Of a DNA stretch of 64,000 bases, positions 56,253-64,000 are shown one piece after another; positions within the stretch are counted from its first letter, which is position 1, and each line of letters starts with the position of its first letter. The translations under genes were made by a program, and so were the position numbers. The stretch spans positions 3,257,783-3,321,782 of the forward strand of contig BCIM01000001.1 in NCBI GenBank assembly GCA_039545315.1, written 5' to 3'. This DNA is from Kondoa malvinella. Taxonomy: Eukaryota > Basidiomycota > Agaricostilbomycetes > Agaricostilbales > Kondoaceae. The notes beneath the pieces are model-generated. The model was not told where the DNA came from. It made no database searches and was given only the letters and a program-made list of their open reading frames with translations.

Positions 56253-57985
56253 GATAGTATAGAGGAAGGGTAGAGTAAGAGAATGAGACCAGAGAAGTCG
56301 TCTAGCTTGGATCAAGCAGGACAAGCCAAGCCAAACCAATCCCAAGACGGTACATCAGATTCTAGCACCGCACGACTTCGCATCATTGACATCGAGAATT
56401 CAGGCGTTTCTGATTTAAGCGATGCTGTTACTACAGCGGTATGCTGTGTAAAGCGATGTGATTCCCTCGCCTGTTTTGACTATAACATGGCAATGTATAG
56501 CCGCAAATGTATTGGGCATAGGACGAGAAGGAAAGCAGACAAAACACAAGACAAGAGTAAGGCCATAGAAGCAGGAGATAGAGAACGGTCTGCCAGATGC
56601 TGCCAGATGGAGATATTCGAGCGATTTTGCTTCGGCAGCAGGTCACTCCCAAACGACACCGATTGTTCATAAAATTATCTTTTCTGAGCTTGGCTGGCGC
56701 TGTCCCATTAGCATTGCCATGTTGCGGCCTTCTTTCGGTCTTGCGTTTGCGTCTTTCGTTGCGTCGAGACAAGCAACTCAAACTTTTTCGACGCAATATG
56801 CGCTCACCTGTTCTTTGATGTCTTCAGCGTCTCTTCTTCTGCGTTCTGTAAAGTATACCAGCCTGTTGAGACGAGCCAGCTGGTATCTGTGTCAGAGGTA
56901 AGCTTTCGTTCGAGGCGGAAGACTTTCGCTGATGCACGAATACAGCTGTACGCTACTCGTATGCTCTTCTATCTGTTTCGTCTGTTTTGTATCAACGCAC
57001 GAATGTGTACAGTCCGCTTCCGTAACCACGAGCGAGTACTGAAGGATTTATTTTTACCGTGCCAGAGCAAAGCTCAGTAGCTTTCTTGATTCCCCGTTTC
57101 TGATTCTCTGCTCATGTCCAAGTGGGAAGCACAGTACGGGAGCCTGGAGTTGCTGTACATTACTGTTTGTTATTGCAATGCTATGTTGGATTGCCCTCAT
57201 CCTGCTCCGCTGCTCCTGTGACCTTGCGAGTGAGATCGTGTGGTATCGTCAGGACTAGCCTTCATACGAATCGCGTGTACGACACATATATAGAGCATGA
57301 GAGCGCGAGGCATCGGACGAACCTGAAGCCAAATTAGGCGAAGGTCTCTCTCTGCACAACGACGATACAGCAAAGAGGACAGCATGCCGACAGACCACAA
57401 GAATGTCAAGAAAGGTAGATTCGAAAGGCTTCGTGCGTGCAGGAGCTCCCCAGCTACGCGGCTTGTCTGAAGCTCGCCGATCGAGGCAGTCGACAAGATT
57501 TTGCCCTTCGATGAGCACGCTGTAGGCACAGCTTCAAGCGGTGGTGGTACGATGGCCTGCTCTTCGGGATGTGCACCAGGCTATGAGCAGCGGATAGTGA
57601 GGGATGAAGGTGAGATCATTATTCGCGAGCGATGGGGTTGGAGCTGATTGCTCGAACATAGGTACTCGTGCTTACACCAGTCGACAGACGACTAGTACGG
57701 CTTCGCTGAAGAGCTGAGCCTCGTCCGAAGAGAAGCCTGTCTATTTTGTCTAATCTGTGATTACTGTCGAATGCTGTGACTACCTCGCCTGGGCTCGATG
57801 TCTCCTGGACCATACTCCTATGTTGGCTTACGCTCTTCTCTCTTACATGGTCTAGACTTTATCTCACGTTTGGCTTCCCTTTGACTGCTCATGACTGGTG
57901 ACCCTCAAGTCCTCATGGCCTTGCGGTAATCGATTCAATCAAGGCTTCTCTCTCTTGCCTACCGATTTACTCTACTTGCACTGCC
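56253..57985. other. 1.7-kb gene-poor region
   Basis: No gene can be supported here. Many frames of 60-130 codons occur on both strands without motifs or convincing splice patterns. A weak candidate runs on the plus strand from ATG 57384 (MPTDHKNVKKGRFERL) across a possible 36-nt intron to SPIEAVDKILPFDEHAVGTA, and ends with ACSSGCAPGYEQRI and IIIRERWGWS near 57646. I rate it below 0.25. CT-rich stretches before 57986 probably belong to the promoter of the FAD protein gene. Confidence 0.35.
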
Positions 57986-59655
57986 ATGCACATCCGCGAC
58001 ATTTGCATTATTGGCGCAGGGCCAAATGCCATCGCGACCATCGCCAGATTGCGCGAGCAAACGCCTAGCTCCCTATACACCGAAGCCGAGCATGTCCGCT
58101 TCCACTGGCTGAAGAAATACGATGGATTATCGAAGGCGGACCGCAAACATCCCGGACCAGGCCGCAGGAAGAGGAAAGAACACGATATTCTCGTTCTGGA
58201 CAATGCCGATGACTACATGGCAAGCTGGAACAAGGCTTTTGCAGCGCTTCAGATCAGTCATCTGCGCTCACCAATGTTCTTTCATGTGGACGCGTCGGAT
58301 GTTGATGCTTTGGTGTCCTTTGCGCATTCAACTGGTCAGCAGAAGGAGCTTCAAGAGATTACCAATGTAGTGGGTAAAGAGCAGAGCAAGCACAAGCAAA
58401 AGATAAACAGGTAAGCTCCCTGTTATATCAGCGATTCTTTCTCATCCTTTCAGCAGGAACAAGCGAAAACTGAGAGAACCCGCCATCAACGAGCGCGACC
58501 GACAAGACTACTTTACACCTTCGACAAAGCTCTTCCATTCCTTTTGTCGTTCTCTCATTGAAAGATACTCCATGCCTCCAGTAACGCAAGGTCGCGTCAT
58601 CGATGTCATCCCATTCGAGCATGAAGGGCAAACAATCTTCGAGATCAAGACAGCAGATGGGAACACCTACTATGCTCGCTATGTCATCTCGGCCGTCGGA
58701 CATGCCAACACACCCTGCATCCCGTGCTCTTTACAAGGCTGTGCGGAAGGAGCCTGTCATTCCAGTCAGATTGCACAAGCGGGTTCTGTTCTATGTCCAC
58801 ACCTCAGCGAACGCATTGAGAAGAGGATACCTACCAAAGCGATCATCTGTGGCGGTGGATTGACGTCTGCTCAAATTGCGGATGTTGCGATTAGATCGGG
58901 TATAGACAAGGTCTATTTAATGTGTCGAGGTGGTCTGAAAGGTATGCTCATTGGTCTGATATGTGTTCTGGTGACTGAGTCAAGGTAGTGAAACCTTTCG
59001 ATGTGGATTTGGCCTGGATCGGGAAATATCAAAACGAGATGAAGTCGAGATTCTTCGTCGAAGATTGCCCCAAAGGTTGATTCACTCTAGAACGCCTAGA
59101 ACACAGTCTGAAAAGTACACAGAGCGACTCAAGATCGTATTGGAAGCTCGCAATGGTGGTTCGGTCACGCCAACCTACAACAAGATCCTGCAGCAACACA
59201 TGAAGTCAGATCGATTAGAGATACTCCTCGATTCTCAGCTACAGAACCAACGTTGGGATCCGCTCGCCAAACATAGGACAGTCGAAGTCAAATCTCAAGA
59301 TCAGGTCACTCGCATCGATCAGGTCGATTACCTCTACTTTGCAACAGGCGCGAAATGGGACATTTCCAAAGTTAGCTTCTTGCAGACTGTACTCTCTCGA
59401 GAAGAAGATCAGTGCCTTACGGGCTTCCCTCGTCTATCTGAAGACCTGCAATGGAAAGATCTCAATCTATTTGTTGTTGGCGGATTTGCGGCGCTGCAAG
59501 TTGGGCCAGGTGCATTCAATCTTGAAGGTGCGCGGGCGTGCGCGGAACGGGTAGCTTTGCGGATCGAGGAGTTGGAGAATGTCGGCGGCGGTGATTGGCG
59601 ATCGAATGTGTTGAATGGGACTGGTAGCGTCTTTTCTGCCCTAGAGGTCGAGTGA
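57986..59655 (+). CDS. FAD-dependent oxidoreductase related to N-hydroxylating monooxygenases
   Basis: Four exons (57986-58410, 58454-58941, 58989-59075, 59123-59655) join in frame to 510 residues. The N-terminus MHIRDICIIGAGPNAIATIA is a Rossmann FAD site (GxGxxx). HLRSPMFFHVDASDVDALV and DYFTPSTKLFHSFC follow. A second dinucleotide site is likely at KAIICGGGLTSAQIADVAI. VKPFDVDLAWIGKY, ARNGGSVTPTYNKIL and YLYFATG (ATG motif) then occur, ending with LFVVGGFAALQVGPGAFNLE. The layout resembles lysine/ornithine N-monooxygenases and their fungal relatives of unknown substrate. No siderophore synthetase lies nearby, so a siderophore role is not supported. The third intron restores the conserved ERLKIVLEARNGGSVTP order; reading through it would shift the frame. 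Confidence 0.8.
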
Positions 59656-59957
59656 TGTGGTCAGTCTCGCTACATTAGTGCTTTGCAGCTGCTGACCGAT
59701 TCAATCCTACAGCGACTGCTTCCTGCTCTACACTTTGAGACATTTCAGGATTCTTCTCGACCATTCACTCCGTTTGCAAAAGTAAGGTCGCATATGATCT
59801 ACATAGCTGGATCATAGGTGGATCTGCTGTTTGTACAGAAGTGACCTCTATAGAACGCGTCATTCTGCCTTTGTTTTGAATTTCGGAGACTTTGCCAGCT
59901 CTTCTTTCTGGGACGAGCTGTTGCACTTGGTCTCTCAGCCCTTTACAACTTGGTAGC
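59656..59957. other. Intergenic, between two plus-strand genes
   Basis: About 300 bases follow the FAD protein stop. An open frame from 59892 continues into the next gene but the first well-placed ATG is 59958. Nothing else was recognised. Confidence 0.35.
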
Positions 59958-62900
59958 ATGGTTAAGCGTACCACACGCTTACAGTCGAAAGCACAAGCTT
60001 TGTGCGAAAGCGATGGATCTGAGTGCGTTCCCGAGCTCGACTGTTACAATACCTGTCCAAGCTCACGTGGTATTTGCACCAGTCTGACTGACATTGAAGA
60101 CGTCGAGCCTACTGTCGCTCAGAATGTACAAAGCCCAGCTGAAGCAGATGATTTTGAAGAAGACAAGTCTGAAGTCGAAAATGCTGAAGAAAAGCCTGTC
60201 TCTGAGGACGACTCGGAAGATGATTACGTTGCGCCTGGATACAGTAGGGTCAAATTTGTCAAGCAGCAACAGGTCGAGCAATCTCGCCGACAGCGCAATG
60301 CCTCTGAATCGCATGAGCATCAAGAGCCTGAGCCTATCAAGTGGACTTTAGAAGCACCCTTTACGTAAGGCAGCTCTTTGTTACACGAACAAACGACTCA
60401 TGCCATCCACAGCGAGCTGTCTGACGAGGTGAGCCAGACCAAGTCAGGTGCCTACAGCAGCTCAGCGTTTATAGATTCTCTGCTTGATTTACTCTCATCT
60501 CGGAGGTAGTCAGCGCATAGAGTAAGCTTGTCCGAGTTTCGCTGATGCAATGCTCACTTTGAGGCAGTCTCGCACCGTTTGGCAAAGTGTCTCAGCGGTT
60601 CTTCAAGATCACGCAATTGGCCTCAGCTAGAGCCATGTGGCTTGTGAAATCTTATGGTCGAGCTTCAGCACTCTATCAAGCCGTCAATATTGGTAGTATT
60701 GTGGATGCGGGCACCCTCGACTACCTGATCGATGTTTTGGGCGCTGACGCTAGTCGCTACTGTGAGTAGACTCGAGATTGCAAAATACTATCTGTCTGAT
60801 GTTTCTAGTCTTTCAATTGAGTTGCTTGGCCTACACAAGACGAGCTCCCACGTGGCTTGGCAGGAAATACTGGTAGGCTGGCCTTCTGCTCGGCAACTAA
60901 TGCTGAGCCTCATTCCAGCACTCCTGAAACGATTCCCTTTAAGAATTGGCTGGCCTTACTGAAAAAAGGTTGCAGTATGTGAGCAGTGCAACTATGGCTG
61001 ACGTCACCGTACAGGCTGAACACGTTATATACAGGTATCCAAACATGTCTCCTACTACTGGCAAGACTGACAGCGAAGTCCTTTTTGCTTGGTTGGTTGA
61101 TCGCCACTGTTTCTCATCTCACTAATGCATGAAAACGAAAGGATTGAAAGCCAAGGCACTTCCGCAACCATACCCAAATCACGAAGCTCTCGCAGGCGTC
61201 GAACATACAAATACGGCTATCGCAGCTGGGAGCCGGTCGATACTGTCTCCAGGGTGCTCAAGTTTGACAATGAGGAAGAGAGTGAGCGCGTGAAGGAGGC
61301 AGAGTTTGAGATCATCGAAGAGCTTTTCGTTACGTATGTGACTTTCGATACATCAGTATACTCTGCTGAGAATGACCATAATAGGTACAAATTTGCTCCG
61401 GTAGGTGTCCAGGCTTTTGCTTGAGCACGAGTGAACGTGCACACAGTTTCCTTTTGGCGGAGACCCTGTCGGCCACTCGTCGACCTACGCTAAAGCGGTT
61501 GCTATCAATCCAAACTTTCTACAGCTGGTACTTGATGCCGTTTTCAAGCCAGATGCGCTCTTCGGAGCAAAAGTGTTCCAGAACGTCTTGGAAAAACCAA
61601 ATTGGTCTCCCGAGGATAAGGCCAATGTATTTGAGGTCAGCTTTCTGGCCAGCGGCATATATTCGAAGCTCACTAGTCCTAGCATCTTTATCTGCTGCAC
61701 CCTGAATTGAAGCCCAAAGCCGATTACTTCGAAAAGACTGTACTGGGTACGAGCAACATTTCGTGCGGATCTGGACAGGAGCTTACTTTGGCCTGTAGGC
61801 GGTCTTCGCGGCCTCAACCAGGTAGAGACAATGACTTTGCTGGATCAGCAAGATGAAGACGAGAGTGGACTCTTCGACTTTTTAATTGCGTAGGAGTAAT
61901 GATGCTGTCCTGAATTTGGACTGATGCGATCATCATAGCGATGTGATCCCTAAGTTCTTGGCTAATCTTGCCCGACATTGGTCTTCGGTAGGTCACCAAA
62001 TCAAGCTAGTCCCTGAGCTAAAGTTGTCATCAGAACTTGGAAGCCAATTTTGCTGCCTTCCATCTGCTCAAAGCCTTCGAACCTGCTGCACTGGACGCCG
62101 AAGTCCATTTAGTTTGCGTCAAGGTATGCCTGACTCTGGTCAAGGCAGACAAGCCGGCAAAAGCAAGAAAGCCCAGCATATTTCGGCATTACAGACAGAG
62201 TACGGAAGAGCTCGAAGCTATTGCCTCGATGGAGAAGCTGTCTTTGTCAGAAGCTATGGAATTGATCAACACTTTGAAAGTCCGTTCTGCTTCATCGGCT
62301 GGGAGAGTCTATCTAATTATTGATGAATAGCTCCACCTGAGCTTCGATGATTGTGTTCGGTTGCTCGGCACTTTTGGTGGATACAAGCTACCGGTAGCGG
62401 TCGATTACATCAAGCAGGTAGCCGCCGATGAATGGCAGGACATCTTTACGATAGTCGCTTGTTCACTTCTGTGGTCTCCGGGCAGGGTCTGTCAGGCTCA
62501 AGAGTCGAAAGACTCAGTCACTCACATATCTGTACAGGGTTGCGATCTCTCCGGCATCTTGGACGCATGCCCAGAAGCCAAAACTCAATTGAGGGATCTT
62601 TTGCTGTCCGAATTCTTTCCTGACTGCGAGAAATTGGCGAAGCTATGCCATCCTGTATACGGAGGGCGAGGTGGTTGGAAATCACCTTTGGTGGAGCATT
62701 CAGGCGGATACGGCATGCCAGATGTCTATCACAAGCCAAACTCCAGCGACAGTAGAATACAACGTGAGCAGCAAAGAAGTCATTTCCAGGATGGAGAGAG
62801 CATGCAGGTCGCCAGCGTTATCACGGTCAGTCTGTACGGCAGCTTCGTAGTCTAACTAAACTTCTTCGATAGAGTGTGTTTGCAGATGACCAGCAAATTC

Positions 62901-63391
62901 AGCAATTATACATTCTTTGCTCTGCTTTGCATCAAACAAGACCAGTGGTACATACGGCTGTTCACCAGAAGAATATTGCCATTTCGCTCGAGCTGTTTGA
63001 ATTGCTGGCTGCTGCCGATGTGGTATGTTATGCTCCATTCCTGCCAGCTTCAACTGATTGTTATTTAGCCGCCATTGGAAGTACTCTTTGAAGCGACTAT
63101 CAAATCGCCCTTCGTCCTCACGCACGCTGAAGCTGTTGAGATGCTTGAGCCAGGCAACCCAGATGCGAGCTATTCCGAAATTGAGCACCTGGATGCTTGG
63201 GCGCGTGGCTTTGATCAGATCTTGATGAAGAAATTGGACTATTTGGAGATGAGCATCCGTCCAACCCCTGCTACGTCAAATTCCTTTGTTCTGGTGAGTG
63301 GGCAGTCAGGGTTTTGGCTGAACTGATGGCTTTTCAGACGCTTGTCGAATGGAAGCAAGCCTTTGAGGATGCCTCTGCCTCTCTGGCCTAA
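59958..63391 (+). CDS. Large uncharacterised protein with acidic N-terminus
   Basis: The start ATG 59958 gives MVKRTTRLQSKAQALCESDG. The first 150 residues are basic, then strongly acidic (DDFEEDKSEVENAEEKPVSE), like a nuclear or chromatin-associated protein. Joined exons then give a helical region: VSQRFFKITQLASARAMWLV, QAVNIGSIVDAGTLDYLIDV, KFAPFPFGGDPVGHSSTY, AINPNFLQLVLDAVFKPDAL, GAKVFQNVLEKPNWSPEDK, LANLARHWSSNLEANFAAFH, EAMELINTLKLHLSFDDCVR, LEVLFEATIKSPFVLTHAEA and TLVEWKQAFEDASASLA. About 12 short introns are inferred, one of them only 33 nt (61112-61144, the least certain join). A basic segment SRSSRRRRTYKYGYRSW could be a nuclear localisation signal. I do not recognise the family. 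Roughly 920 residues in all. Confidence 0.6.
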
Positions 63392-64000
63392 GTCTATGGG
63401 ACGCTACCAGGTCTTATGTTACCATTTGCAATGCGCGATTACCTATTGCTGCTTTATGGCTGTGACCTCTTTTCTTCATCTTATGTTCTTTTTTCTCATC
63501 GACTCCGTTCGGCCCGAAAGAAGTCTGTCTCTATCGTCTGGCCTGCGCTGCCTCTGCTTGTATGTATCCGGATCTTTCACGCAAATACGAATTGAGCAAA
63601 CTTCTTTGTGACACCTTTGGGATGTGATTCCGTGTGTTTCCGCAGACTGTGGTGAATTTGACCAAGCCTTAGGGCAAGCTGTCTTTGTCGGCTCGATCTC
63701 AAAAGTGGTTCCGGCGATGGATCAAAGCATCAAGAAAAAAGAGTGATGCTTGGTCTAATTTGGCCCGTCTTTCCGGCTGATTCCACCCACACTATCGTAC
63801 TTGACCCTTTAGCAATAGCAAGGAAGGTACTGGCTGGCTACAAGCGTGATTTCTGATCAAGAGTTGACAAGTTGCCTTTGCCGAACCGAAGGGACATCGC
63901 GGGTCTGATGATGACATACCTGATCTGCACCCACAAAGCCCCAACTACTCAGCATTACCCTTTCCTTAGCCTCAGGACCCCTGCCTCGATGAGTGAAAAA
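63392..64000. other. Window end, nothing recognised
   Basis: About 600 bases follow the last stop codon. Short open frames lack motifs. A gene starting beyond the window edge may have its promoter here. No repeat or element was seen. Confidence 0.35.

Noticed and set aside
57986..59655. Siderophore biosynthesis gene (ornithine N5-monooxygenase) as part of a cluster
   Set aside because: The protein shares the general FAD/NADPH layout, but no NRPS, acyltransferase or transporter lies nearby, and key motifs differ; only the broad superfamily is supported.

Overview
The window is eukaryotic nuclear DNA from a filamentous or dimorphic fungus, most probably a basidiomycete. The evidence is densely packed genes on both strands, introns of about 43-65 nt in almost every gene (GT...CTRAY...AG, with two likely GC-AG introns), and proteins of clear fungal type: galactofuranose-type UDP-galactopyranose mutase, an Mkk1/2-type MAP kinase kinase, a Dnf-type flippase and a PAQR/IZH receptor. 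No prokaryotic operons, rRNA, tRNA, CRISPR array or intact transposon were seen. The basidiomycete placement is inferred from gene architecture, not from a marker gene. Exon joins were worked out by hand, and CDS coordinates span the introns.

Layout. 1-7.2 kb: 3' end of UDP-galactopyranose mutase (+), a CCCH zinc-finger protein (-), ribosomal protein uL24/RPL26 (+), a UPF0538 protein (-) and an LST2-like protein (-). 7.2-15.5 kb: a poorly resolved stretch, an atypical kinase-like protein (-) whose 5' end carries a perfect 48-bp palindrome, a nitrilase/omega-amidase (+), a coiled-coil protein (+) and an unrecognised protein (-). 15.7-22.1 kb: a large secreted PIG-L-type deacetylase with six discoidin-like modules and Ser-rich linkers (-), divergent from a small Cys-rich secreted protein (+). 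22.7-31.5 kb: a P4-ATPase flippase (+), mitochondrial ribosomal protein mL54 (-) and a type II membrane glycosyltransferase-like protein (+). 31.9-38.8 kb: a small membrane protein, a secreted amidohydrolase with an N-terminal beta-propeller-like half (containing a 5-nt microexon) and a single-pass membrane protein, all +. 38.9-49.1 kb: a protein of about 2000 residues with a C1 zinc domain (-), a PAQR membrane receptor (+) and isoprenylcysteine carboxyl methyltransferase (-). 49.3-52.2 kb: two adjacent unrecognised genes (-) that share a 96-bp, about 95% identical block at the same distance upstream of their start codons. 53-64 kb: an Mkk1/2-type MAPKK (+), an asparaginase-like protein with altered active-site residues (-), a 1.7-kb gene-poor gap, an FAD-dependent monooxygenase-like protein (+) and a large unrecognised acidic protein (+).

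There is no single gene cluster with one shared task. Several genes do point to the cell surface and membrane: UGM (galactofuranose), the modular deacetylase, the glycosyltransferase, the flippase, the PAQR receptor, the prenyl-protein methyltransferase and the cell-wall-integrity type MAPKK. Nothing here proves a new system. The strongest unusual signals are the modular deacetylase, the perfect palindrome, the 5-nt microexon, the duplicated upstream block and the altered asparaginase active site.
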